From positions 1,488,001-1,552,000 of the forward strand of contig CAWCLF010000001.1 of the NCBI GenBank assembly GCA_963796325.1: DNA of 64,000 nt. The letters run 5' to 3'. A program made the position numbers and the translations under genes. The notes under the pieces are model-generated. The model did no database searches, had not been told where the DNA came from, and saw only the letters and a list, made by a program, of their open reading frames with translations. Of this stretch, positions 1-8,653 are shown one piece after another. The stretch's first letter is position 1, and the number at the start of each line of letters is the position of its first letter. The DNA comes from CAVYGN01 sp963796325. GTDB lineage: Bacteria; Spirochaetota; Brevinematia; Brevinematales; JAOACQ01.

Positions 1-278
1 TGAAGTCCGTTTTTCCTTAGCCACTGGCCCAACTCTTCTCCCGATTGGCTTGCAGTGTCTAATACCGCCTGATATTTATCAGATAGTTTCCAGCCTCTCG
101 GGCTTCTCTCCTGGTATCCTCTAGATACATTATTCTGGATCATTTTCCTCCAATTGTAAAGGGTCTGATCACTCACTCCTATTTCCTTGCTCAATTCAAT
201 CACGGTCTTTCCGCCAGGAATACACATCTTTTGAACCGCAGCTTTCCTGAATTCTTCTGAATGAATTTGACTATTCAT
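1..278 (-). CDS. IS3-family transposase OrfA, partial (3' end off window)
   Basis: This is the N-terminal part of an OrfA-type helix-turn-helix protein. The ATG is at 278, and the reading frame closely matches the OrfA at 8654 over its first 90 or so residues, including the motif VSDQTLYNWRKM. Several substitutions near the N-terminus (NSQI for KSQF, RKAAV for RRTIV) show it is an older or separately derived copy. OrfA binds the IS ends and is normally joined to OrfB by -1 frameshifting. Only the first part is visible, so whether this copy is intact is unknown. Confidence 0.85.
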   Translation of the reverse strand, partial: MNSQIHSEEFRKAAVQKMCIPGGKTVIELSKEIGVSDQTLYNWRKMIQNNVSRGYQERSPRGWKLSDKYQAVLDTASQSGEELGQWLRKNGL

Positions 279-325
279 TTTTTATCCCCTAATATTTTAG
301 GCGACAACTATCCTAACACACGGGG
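1..325 (-). mobile_element. IS3-family element, left-edge partial copy
   Basis: The terminal bases at 281-325, read on the minus strand, match the left end of the two full copies at 8607 and 26414 (CCCCGTGTGTTAGGATAG followed by the GTTGTCGC core). The element runs off the left edge of the window. It is more diverged from the other two copies than they are from each other. It is inserted in the 3' part of the IS5/IS1182-type transposase that follows, so it is a nested insertion. The far end and the second copy of any target duplication lie outside the window. Confidence 0.85.
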
Positions 326-1502
326 CTTTAGGATCAAACTTTGGCCTTCCCAGCGGCGGCCCGCTCAACCTTATTCCTTTTTTCTTACAATATTCCTGGT
401 TGGCCCTCGTCCGATAAATCTTGTCTACAATTACCGCTTTTGGATAGAATCCAAAACGCTCCCTATATTTTTCAACCTGTTCTTTAAATATTGTTCCTTC
501 ATTGAAATTTTCCCAACTGATCTTATCCGTAAATGCATATCCGTTTGCCAGGCTGATGGAAATTTTTGCCCCGAATTCCACGTTCGCTCCCGCCTTCCCT
601 CTTACAATCGGCCTGATATGCGGCTGGGATAGGCTGACTATCCTTTCCGGGATACTATGTTTTCCTGTTTCAAACATCTCTTTTTGTTGTTCAAAGAGTT
701 TCTTGATTATATGTAATTGTGCATATCGCATTATCGAAATTCCAGCCAGGGTCATTTTCTCCGCATATTTTAAGTCTCTTTTCACATAATTGAGCTGCTT
801 TCTGATCGCCTGCCTGAGAGTCTTTTCGCTGATCCTTTTGTTTTTCGCGGCTGTAAGATAATCCTTTCGCGCTAACCTTGGATATGTCCTTGGCTTTTCC
901 GGCCCGAATTCCCCTTTCAAGTACCCTTCATTAATCATTGCCTCAAGTTTCATCCTTGCATCATTTAACAAGTTCAAATCTGTCGGATACTTGATGTCCG
1001 CCGGTGCGCATGTGGCGTCCATCAATAACTTTCCCTTGTTCTCCGGCTCCCGGTCGTTATCATCTTTTTTTTTCTTTTTTCCTTTTTTGTCAGGCTTTTC
1101 CTTCTTTTTTTCAGTAAAAAGGACTTTGTTAACCTCTTCAAGCATCTCAGGCGTTATCCGTTTACGAAAATACACCATCATGGTTGAATCGAAAGCCTTC
1201 TTCCCTTGATATTCATTCAGACCTACAAAATATTGGAAATACGGGTTCTCAATGATCTGCGACACAGTTTCTTCATCGGTAAAACCAAACCGCTGCTGGA
1301 TGATTAATGCGCCAAGAGCCATTCTGACTTTTTTAGCGCCACGGCCTATAGCTTTAAAGAAGCTGGCGTATTTTTCTTCAAGCATGTCCCAGGGAATTAG
1401 CCGAGCCATTCTGATCCAGCGGTTATTCGGATCCATCCTGCCGCCGAAGGGCTGGTAAAAATCAACAAATTCAAGTTCCTCCGGGTTCTTTTTCTCGTAC
1501 AT
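326..1502 (-). pseudogene. IS5/IS1182-type transposase, C-terminus lost to IS3 insertion
   Basis: About 390 residues remain. The N-terminal part (VRMALGALIIQQRFGFTDEE) resembles the DUF772 domain of IS5/IS1182-type transposases. The motif LLMDATCAPADIKYPTDL in the middle carries the first catalytic Asp region of a DDE enzyme, and a Lys-rich spacer lies between them. Homology runs to GPPLGRPKFDPKA. The following eight codons to the apparent stop at 297 are IS3 terminal sequence, so the true C-terminus with the last catalytic residue is missing. The upstream region has a short inverted repeat (TGCAAGG and CCTTGCA, about 1517-1554) that may belong to the end of this element. The transposase is presumably inactive. 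Confidence 0.8.
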
Positions 1503-1629
1503 ATTTTACCTCAAAATGCAAGGTTTTTCAGGGTTTTCTTGATTTTTCCTTGCATTATTTTAAGGCGAAATCTAAAATATTTCATTATTTAACAATTAAT
1601 TGCGACTTCTTCAGTAAGCCCTACTTAGT

Positions 1630-2949
1630 GTGTTTATGATCACGAGTAGCCTTAATATTGGTTTATTTGTTGTTTCAGGTTACGGAGATGTACAAAAGGC
1701 AACCAATAATGATGAATCATTAATCGACGCCGCTACAAATGGAGATGTATCTTTTATTAAAAATTATAAAGGGAATATTAATGAAACTAATGAGGATGGA
1801 ATTACAGCTTTAATGGCTGCTGCTCTATATGGTAATGTGGATTCTGTTAATGCATTAATCAAAGCGAAGGCTGATATAAATGCCAAAGATAATAACGGCC
1901 GCACTGCCTTGATATACTCTTTCCGTAATGCTCATGCTCAGCAGCAATTAATAATAACTTCTAAAACCACCGGAAAATCGGAAACTATCGACATACCCAA
2001 CACTTTTAAATTAGAAGAAGTCAAAGCATTGATTTCCGCGAAAGCAGATGTAAATGCCAGGGACAATAACGGCTTGACGGCTTTGATTTATGCAGCATTA
2101 GCAGGCTATGCCGACATAGAAGCAGCCTTGATCGAAGCAAAAGCAAATGTAAATGTTATAGATGGATACAGTGAAACAGCTTTAATATACGCTTCGGAAT
2201 CCGGCTTTTTGGATTCGGTTAAAGTTTTAATTAAATCGAAGGCTAATATCAACACCTGGGATACTAACGGTCATACAGCTTTGATGGCCGCTGCCTATAA
2301 ATGTCATTATGACGTTGTTGAAGAATTAATAGCGGCAAAAGCTGATGTCAATTTGACTGACAAATCCGGTAAAACGGCCATGATGCTTTCGATCATAGGC
2401 GGAGATGCGGACGGGAGTATTTTGAAATTATTGATTGGAGCAAAAGCCAAAGTTAATTCGAAAGATAATTTCGGTGAGACGGCTTTGACTTATGCCTCTG
2501 GTTCAGGTTATGTGGATTCGATAAATGCATTAATTGAAGCAAAAGCCGATGTCAACTCTAAGGATAATAACAGCTTTACAGCTTTAATGGCAGCTGCTAA
2601 CAAAAGTCAAACAAATGCCGTTGAAGCATTGATAGCGGCGAAAGCAGATCCTAATCTCACAGATAAAAACGGCAGAACAGTTTTAATGCTGGCAGTAAAT
2701 GGAAGTAATGCTACTGCTGATGTTTTTAAATTATTGATTGGAGCAAAAGCCGATGTCAATTTGACTGACAGGAATGGAATGTCGGCTTTAATGCGAGCGG
2801 TACAGATAGCAGGAAACGTGGATGCTGTCCAAATATTAATTGACGCAAAAGCCGATGTCAATGCAGTAAATAAAGACGGTTATAGGGTTTTAGTAATGGC
2901 AAAAGATCCTGCAATCATTGATGCATTAACAAAAGCTGGTGCTAAGTAG
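1630..2949 (+). CDS. Exported ankyrin-repeat protein (about 12 repeats)
   Basis: The protein has about 439 residues. After a short hydrophobic start (ITSSLNIGLFVVSG) comes an uninterrupted solenoid of ankyrin repeats of about 33 residues with the consensus NGxTALMxAA...ALIxAKADVN. One repeat near residues 100-130 carries an insertion of about 25 residues. Residues of roughly 180-280 and 280-380 are a duplicated three-repeat module. The start is uncertain: GTG at 1630 or ATG at 1636, and neither has a clear ribosome site. The 5' end may have been altered by the transposon debris just upstream. Ankyrin repeats bind proteins; the partner is unknown. It is closely related to the proteins at 7213 and 29312, sharing the N-terminal cap GDVSFIKNYKGN. 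Confidence 0.8.
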   Translation: MFMITSSLNIGLFVVSGYGDVQKATNNDESLIDAATNGDVSFIKNYKGNINETNEDGITALMAAALYGNVDSVNALIKAKADINAKDNNGRTALIYSFRNAHAQQQLIITSKTTGKSETIDIPNTFKLEEVKALISAKADVNARDNNGLTALIYAALAGYADIEAALIEAKANVNVIDGYSETALIYASESGFLDSVKVLIKSKANINTWDTNGHTALMAAAYKCHYDVVEELIAAKADVNLTDKSGKTAMMLSIIGGDADGSILKLLIGAKAKVNSKDNFGETALTYASGSGYVDSINALIEAKADVNSKDNNSFTALMAAANKSQTNAVEALIAAKADPNLTDKNGRTVLMLAVNGSNATADVFKLLIGAKADVNLTDRNGMSALMRAVQIAGNVDAVQILIDAKADVNAVNKDGYRVLVMAKDPAIIDALTKAGAK

Positions 2950-3102
2950 GGAAACGGTTTTTCTGACCAGAATTTGCCCCTTTTCAGGCCCAATGAACAT
3001 TCCAGGTTAGGATTTATTCAAAGGAGCGAAAAGCAGGGGGCCTATAGAAGGCAAAATTTCAGGGGTTGTGAATTAGTCTTTTTCAAAAGGGAGGTAGATC
3101 AG

Positions 3103-4425
3103 ATGAAAAAACATGGCTTGATTATTTTATTATTTACTGTAATGTTTTTTATTTTTGCATCCGCATCGGCCGCTCAGTTAAATGAAACTAAAACCATCGC
3201 TGTTGTCGGTTTTATCAATCAGGGCGACAAAATGGACGATACCATCAATAAGGTAATCAGCAAATCGCTTATAACTTTCCTTGCGAAAATCAAGGGAACC
3301 AAAGTTACAGCCTACGATGCTGTTGAAAAACTCTCTGCAGATAACAAGTTCTGGGAATCAAAAGAACTCGATGCTGATATCGCCGTTGAAATGGGTCTTG
3401 ACCTTGCGGTAAAACAGGTTGTTACAGGCACATATAAAGTCAACAAAAAGGCAGGGACAATAAAGATCGTTGTTTATGTATATGACCCTATCACATCCGA
3501 GCTTAAGCTTAAAAGGAATTATTTTGGCGATGCCGGTATAAGCATATTCGACACGATAGACAAGCTTATAAGGAATATATCGTCAGAACTTGTCGGACAT
3601 GCCGTAACAATGGGAAATCTGGAAGTAGATATTGACTCTGATAAAACATATAACCTCCTTATCAACAAGGTATTTCAGAAGAAGGTCTCAAAAAGCGACG
3701 GTTTCAATGAAAAGGAAGAGGGAGAGGAACCTCTGGATGTATCTTTGACATTAACTGAAAACGATCAGGAAATTTATCATAAAGAGATAACGCTCAAGGA
3801 CAATGAAAACAGGGTTATAACATACACACCGTCAGGTACGGCCGTAGTGAGGACAGGGACAGGCGGGATAAAGGTTTATGCCGATGATGTGTTTGCCGGT
3901 GAAACTGAAAAAAGCGGAGAGATTATCGTTCATAGCCTCAAGGCAGGTACAAACCATATCATAAGGATAGAAAAAGAAAACAAGACACTTGACACAAGAA
4001 CAATAACGGTCGAAGAGGGGAAGACAATCCCGGTAGAGTTTTTTATCAATGGTCCGGCAGGGCAGCGACAGTTTTTCTTTCCGGTAGAGATCCTTGAAGG
4101 TGGGCTTGGCGGCGAAGTGGGGTTCGGTTGGTATTTTACAGACAGTTTCAGGGTTTTTGCCGAGGGAGGGGCTATTTATTTGCCTAATGTACATGATGTT
4201 TTTCCCGAAGCAGAAACGGGCTTGGCGCTGGCTTTTCTCAAGTCTGATGATTTCCGGATATGGGTGGATGCCTCGGTATTCGCATATATTTCATCTCCTG
4301 TTATTATTTCTCCAGTCATTAAACTTGAACTTTCATGGGGGGGATTATTTATTAACGGCGGGGTGAGGTACGGGTTCACAGGTTCGCAGGTAATCCCAAT
4401 GCTCAGCTTTGGCATCAGGTTATAG
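3103..4425 (+). CDS. Exported CsgG/FlgO-like protein with PEGA-like domain
   Basis: The start at 3103 follows AAGGGAGG at a good distance and gives a signal peptide (MKKHGLIILLFTVMFFIFAS, cleavage near ASA). The mature N-terminus (KTIAVVGFINQGDKMDDTIN) resembles the CsgG/FlgO/TolB-N type fold that senses or assembles at the envelope. A PEGA-like beta domain follows at about residues 260-310 (GGIKVYADDVFAGETEKSGE). The last 110 residues alternate hydrophobic and polar positions and end in FGIRL, as in outer-membrane strands. It sits 11 bases before the FGE lipoprotein gene, so the two are probably co-transcribed. The function is unproven; a periplasmic or outer-membrane role is likely. Confidence 0.65.
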   Translation: MKKHGLIILLFTVMFFIFASASAAQLNETKTIAVVGFINQGDKMDDTINKVISKSLITFLAKIKGTKVTAYDAVEKLSADNKFWESKELDADIAVEMGLDLAVKQVVTGTYKVNKKAGTIKIVVYVYDPITSELKLKRNYFGDAGISIFDTIDKLIRNISSELVGHAVTMGNLEVDIDSDKTYNLLINKVFQKKVSKSDGFNEKEEGEEPLDVSLTLTENDQEIYHKEITLKDNENRVITYTPSGTAVVRTGTGGIKVYADDVFAGETEKSGEIIVHSLKAGTNHIIRIEKENKTLDTRTITVEEGKTIPVEFFINGPAGQRQFFFPVEILEGGLGGEVGFGWYFTDSFRVFAEGGAIYLPNVHDVFPEAETGLALAFLKSDDFRIWVDASVFAYISSPVIISPVIKLELSWGGLFINGGVRYGFTGSQVIPMLSFGIRL

Positions 4426-4436
4426 GAGGAAGTGAT

Positions 4437-5636
4437 ATGTATAAAAAATTTTTATTTTTAGCACCAATATTATTAGCAGGGGCGCTTGTATCCTGCGCTC
4501 TTATCGAGCCTCCTGATCTTGAAAACACAGTGGCTAGTTCATCGTCTTCTTCTTCTTCGCCTTCTGCATCTTCTTCGTCTTCTACGTCTTATAGCTTCAC
4601 AGTAATATATAACAGCGAAGGGGGATCTGCAGTAGGGTCACAAACCGTTAACTCCCCGAACACGACAGTTGGTACAGTTCCATTTACTACTTACACAGGC
4701 AAAACCTTTGGCGGTTGGTATACAGCCCCAAATGGAGGCGGATCAGAATTTACAGGCAGTACAACCGTCTCGGCAAATATCACGGTTTACGCTTTTTGGA
4801 ATTCTCTGATACTTGTTCCCGCCGGTACATTTCAGTATGACGGCAATTCAGGCGACACGTGTACTGTGCCGGCCTTGCATATGAGCGAATATGACATCAC
4901 CGGGTCTGAATTTAGCGCGGTTACTGGGCTTCCGGATCCAAGTTATTTTTCAGGAGTTGCCACTCACCCAGTTGAACAAGTTACCTGGTACGATGCTCTT
5001 GTATTCTGCAACGATCTGAGTATCAAAGAAGGCCTGACTCCGGTATATACCATCAGCGGCAATACTTCTCCTTCCGCTTGGGGAACAATACCGACGTCAG
5101 AAAGTGCAACATGGGATGCGGTCACAGCAAACTGGTCAGCCAGCGGTTACCGCCTGCCCACGGAAATGGAATATATGTGGGTGGCTATGGGCGACACCAG
5201 CGACGCCCGGAGCGGTGATATCGCCTTGGGTACCAACACAGGCGGCTACACTAAGGGATACGCGGGCAGTACGGAAGCAGGAGGCGCACAGGTCAATATT
5301 GGGAATTATGCCTGGTACTCAGTCAACGATGGCACTACTACTAAGGCGGTAGGGACAAAGCTCCCCAACGAGCTGGGTTTGTATGATATAAGCGGAAACG
5401 TGTGGCAATGGATATGGGATGCCTGGGATAGTTCTACTGGTTATAACAACGGCGTCGGAGGCCCTGTTACTGACCCAACTTATAATGGTCAGGCCTGGGC
5501 TTCGGGCTTTGGCCGCGTCATTCGCGGCGGCAGTTGGCATGATGGTGCGTCTTACATCACGGTTGCCTTTCGCAACGGCGGCGTCGGCCCGTATTCCACT
5601 TTCTACCATGTCGGCTTCCGGGTTGTTCGCCCCTGA
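4437..5636 (+). CDS. FGE/SUMF1-fold lipoprotein with hypervariable C-terminus
   Basis: A strong ribosome site (AGGAGG) precedes the ATG. The domains, in order, are: a lipoprotein signal ending LVSC, a Ser-rich linker (about residues 33-52), an InlB B-repeat-like segment (FGGWYTAPNGGGSEF, about residues 55-123), and an FGE-sulfatase (C-type lectin-like) domain from LVPAGTFQY to the end. The FGE domain here is a display scaffold rather than a clear enzyme. The last 40 residues fit the scheme RGGSW-variable-VA-x-R-variable-GFRVVRP, where nearly all variable codons end in T or C. This is the pattern of diversity-generating-retroelement target proteins. A paralogue lies at 13967-14947. No reverse transcriptase is present in the window. 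Confidence 0.8.
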   Translation: MYKKFLFLAPILLAGALVSCALIEPPDLENTVASSSSSSSSPSASSSSSTSYSFTVIYNSEGGSAVGSQTVNSPNTTVGTVPFTTYTGKTFGGWYTAPNGGGSEFTGSTTVSANITVYAFWNSLILVPAGTFQYDGNSGDTCTVPALHMSEYDITGSEFSAVTGLPDPSYFSGVATHPVEQVTWYDALVFCNDLSIKEGLTPVYTISGNTSPSAWGTIPTSESATWDAVTANWSASGYRLPTEMEYMWVAMGDTSDARSGDIALGTNTGGYTKGYAGSTEAGGAQVNIGNYAWYSVNDGTTTKAVGTKLPNELGLYDISGNVWQWIWDAWDSSTGYNNGVGGPVTDPTYNGQAWASGFGRVIRGGSWHDGASYITVAFRNGGVGPYSTFYHVGFRVVRP

Positions 5637-5811
5637 GCCTCTGGCTCAGGGTAAATCCTGAGTTCTGCAGAATGCACCTGAGCTTCTGCAGAACCAACCG
5701 TCTTCCGGCTGCACTTTAGAGCCGCGAAATGAGAGTTGCACCTTCCTACTGGTACCTGTCCCGTAGGGGCCAAACGGTAAAGCCGGAAGGTGTATTTTTA
5801 TACCTTTTTGG
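5637..5811. other. Conserved structured tail downstream of FGE lipoprotein gene
   Basis: About 130-170 bases after the stop codon resemble the segment after the paralogue at 13828-13966 (opposite strand), well beyond coding constraint. Shared blocks include CTGCAGAACCA, AGTTGCACCTTCC, GGTACC and CCGGAAGGTGTATTTTT. CACCTTCC can pair with the later GGAAGGTG, enclosing a smaller CCC/GGG hairpin whose bases differ between copies but still pair. A 9-bp hairpin (CCCTGAGCC-TCT-GGCTCAGGG) spans the stop codon itself in this copy. The element may be a retrohoming-associated structure, or simply a long terminator leader. Confidence 0.55.
5787..5809 (+). terminator. Stem-loop terminator of the FGE lipoprotein operon
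   Basis: AAGGTGTA and TATACCTT pair over eight bases (one G-T) around a TTTT loop and are followed by further T residues. It is the last part of the conserved tail and lies about 150 bases after the stop codon. Confidence 0.55.
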
Positions 5812-5934
5812 AATTCATAAATTTGTGAAATTTTGTAATTTTAGAAATGTGCGTGGTTTAGCCGTACAATATTCTCCGATTTGTAAGTTGCCCTTATAAG
5901 GAAAGCTTAACAGGCAAATTTTGGGAACATTTTA

Positions 5935-5970
5935 TTTGCCCCTGGTGACACGAATGCTCCCATAGGGCCA
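5935..5970. repeat. Dispersed 36-bp repeat, copy 1
   Basis: The sequence beginning TTTGCCCCTGGTGACACG and ending CTCCCATAGGGCCA recurs at 38767-38801 with a one-base indel. Here it lies directly before the ribosome site of the gene at 5983. It contains a CCCATAGGG mini-hairpin like those near 22200. Confidence 0.6.
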
Positions 5971-5982
5971 TGAAGGAGTTTT

Positions 5983-6666
5983 ATGGGTATAATATCTCGG
6001 ATCAATATCAGAAATGAATTGACAGGTGATCGGTCTAGAATAAGCGTATATACCAGCGGTTATCTGGAGAATGACACGATTATTGGGATCGCGGAAACAG
6101 TTCTTACTGAGCAGATATCCGGAAAGGAATTTCCCCAGCGCTACCTTTTTACAAAAGACGATGAAGACTATAAGGGCTTTAATATCGATTTTATGATAAT
6201 AGTCAGAAAATCAATCTCGGAATTGAGAGAGGAATTGATCGGGGAAAATATTCGGGATGTTCTTTCAAATATTTCAGATGCATTATTTGAATCTACCATA
6301 GCAACCATTGACATTCATGATCAGGCTTACAATGACCTGAACAAAAATATTGTTGAATATTCAAGTGATGAATTATGGGTGGCATACGCCAAAACTAGGT
6401 TGAAATTCGGCAATGTCGAATTGGCCCGGTTATTAAATCACCAGGAAAAGCCTGAGTTTATCCAGTGGAAAAAGGAGTTTAACAAAACCATTGATACCAT
6501 TGATGCTCCGGGAATCCCGCATTTAATATTTAAAGCGAACGATATAAATTTTATCACATTACCCGAGGATCCTCGCCAGCGCCATGATCAGGAGATCTCC
6601 CGGTCAGCTCCATGGCCAGCTCTGGAGATTGACAGGCCAGGACCCGGACAAGGGTCAAAAAAATAG
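5983..6666 (+). CDS. Hypothetical cytoplasmic protein
   Basis: The protein has 227 residues, no signal peptide and no membrane segment. The start follows GAAGGAG. It is mixed alpha/beta with an acidic middle section and a Pro/Arg-rich C-terminal tail (from about residue 195) that looks unlike the rest and may be a run-on or disordered tail. No family was recognised. It is followed after about 170 bases by another small hypothetical gene in the same direction. Confidence 0.6.
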   Translation: MGIISRINIRNELTGDRSRISVYTSGYLENDTIIGIAETVLTEQISGKEFPQRYLFTKDDEDYKGFNIDFMIIVRKSISELREELIGENIRDVLSNISDALFESTIATIDIHDQAYNDLNKNIVEYSSDELWVAYAKTRLKFGNVELARLLNHQEKPEFIQWKKEFNKTIDTIDAPGIPHLIFKANDINFITLPEDPRQRHDQEISRSAPWPALEIDRPGPGQGSKK

Positions 6667-6838
6667 ACCTGCCCCATAAAAACGGGCAATATAGAACCTT
6701 AATACAAGGCGGGTTTAGGAATTATATGAATGACACATTGAGGAAGGCCTCACGTTGACCAGGGCGAGACATTTTTTTAATAAAAACACTTGATTGGGGC
6801 TGGACACAGCAGATTTAACATTTAAAAGGGGTATCATT

Positions 6839-7030
6839 ATGCCGATCAACCTTCCGGATTACGCCGACAGCGGCGATGAAAGAAAACTGGAAGCGGATTA
6901 CAAAGCTTTACGTAAAACAGTTCTCAAGGACATCGACCCGGCGGCCCTTGACAAGCTGCTTATGAAGAAAATAATCCCCGCCCTCAGGGACGCCCTGGAG
7001 AAAAGAAGATCTGAATTAAATCTGTCCTGA
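6839..7030 (+). CDS. Small helical hypothetical protein
   Basis: The start at 6839 is preferred because AAAAGGGG lies just upstream; an earlier in-frame start at 6794 has none. The 63-residue product is highly charged and predicted helical (KLEADYKALRKTVLKDIDPA). No family was recognised. It has typical coding bias for this region, but its small size keeps confidence moderate. Confidence 0.5.
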   Translation: MPINLPDYADSGDERKLEADYKALRKTVLKDIDPAALDKLLMKKIIPALRDALEKRRSELNLS

Positions 7031-7212
7031 TACCCGGAAAAACCGCCGTTTTAGCCCACTACAGACCGGGAAATATGTTGGTGTGATATAAAATAGTTAT
7101 GAAATGGGAAAATATGGGGTTTATAGAGGGCAAAATAAAGGGCAGTAACATTATTTTTATTGACTATTTTTCTGATATTATTAGTATGAATAATATTGGA
7201 GGTTTTATATAA

Positions 7213-7989
7213 ATGAAAAGATTATTAATCTTTATTATTCTCTCAATTTATGCCTGCACCATTCTCAATTCGTGTTCATCATATTCAGATTCACGGAAAA
7301 AGTTACTAAAAGCTTCGATAAACGGTGATATTTCATTCATCAAAAGTTACAAAGGGGATTTGAATCAGCCTTTGGATAAGGAAGGTCATACAGCTTTAAT
7401 GCAGGCAATTCAATTCGGACAATTTTCAGTAATCGACGCTTTGTTAGAAGCTAAGGCTGATGTTAATTTGGTAACTAAAAAAGGCTCTACGGCTTTGATT
7501 CTGGCTTCACTAAGAATTGATGAATCCAATGTAGTTAAAGAATTGATAGATGCGGGGGCTAATGTCAAAGCGCATAATCAAAGCGGCTTGACGGCTTTGA
7601 TGAATGTGGCATATGGCGGTGATACAAATATTGCCAAAGAATTGATAATGTCGGGGGCTGATGTCAACGCTGTGGATCAAGGGGGTTACACACCTTTAAT
7701 TTATTCATCTCGCAATGGGAAAACCGATATGATGAATGAGTTAATCATGGCAAAAGCTGATGTAAATGCTCAAGATGAAGACGGCTGGACAGCTCTAATG
7801 TGGATTGTACATTGCTCAACAAATAGCCCAAAATTCAAATTGGAGCTGTTATCTGCGGTTAAAACATTAATTAAAGCGAAAGCGGATGTCAATTTAGCCG
7901 GGAAAAAGGGTGAAACGGCTTTATCGTTAGCTGTTAAAGCCGGAAATACGGATGTTGTCAATCTATTGAAAAAAAATGGCGCAAAATAG
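7213..7989 (+). CDS. Ankyrin-repeat lipoprotein
   Basis: TTGGAGG precedes the ATG. A lipoprotein signal ends LNSC (Cys near residue 21), so the protein should be lipid-anchored in the envelope. The cap GDISFIKSYKGD is followed by six or seven ankyrin repeats (TALMQAI..., AKADVN) and the usual C-terminal cap NLLKKNGAK. The start region reads cleanly, unlike the related gene at 1630, which gives a model for what that gene's original N-terminus may have been. Ankyrin repeats mediate protein binding; the partner is unknown. Confidence 0.85.
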   Translation: MKRLLIFIILSIYACTILNSCSSYSDSRKKLLKASINGDISFIKSYKGDLNQPLDKEGHTALMQAIQFGQFSVIDALLEAKADVNLVTKKGSTALILASLRIDESNVVKELIDAGANVKAHNQSGLTALMNVAYGGDTNIAKELIMSGADVNAVDQGGYTPLIYSSRNGKTDMMNELIMAKADVNAQDEDGWTALMWIVHCSTNSPKFKLELLSAVKTLIKAKADVNLAGKKGETALSLAVKAGNTDVVNLLKKNGAK

Positions 7990-8653
7990 ATATTTACTAG
8001 ACTAGTAATATCTCAACTAATTACCACATTTCTATGGTGTTACAAAGATTGAGAATGCCCATCCGTTTAATGTCAATTTTGTTTCATTAGTCCCTGCCCA
8101 GTAGCATGCATTCCCGTAGTTATCATATCCGGCAGTAAATACTGTGTTATTATTTACAGAGATTGAATTTGCGATTTCCCCTGTTGTCAATTTTGTTTCA
8201 TTGGTCCCTGTCCAATAGCAAGCATTTGTGCCAGTGTCTAGTCCGGCCGTATAGATTGTGTCATTTGTCACAAAAATTGAGTATGCCACGCCATTTGAGG
8301 TCAATTTTGTTTCATTGGTCCCTGCCCAGTAACATGCGTTTGTATTGGCGTCTTGTCCGGCGGTATAAACTTTCCCATTATACACATAGATTGCGGTTGC
8401 CCCTCCACCTTTGTTTCCTGACAACGCTGTCTCGTTAGTCCCTGTCCAGTAACAAGGAATATGACCATTATCATACCCAGAAGAGTAGATTATATTGTTT
8501 AGAGAAAGTGATGAAGAACTAGATGAAGATGATGGCTTAGATGAAGATGATGACGAACTAGTGCTAGATGGAGGGGATGAATTCGAACCTGGTGAAGAGG
8601 AACAAGCCCCGTGTGTTAGGATAGTTGTCGCCTAAAATATTAGGAGACAAAAA

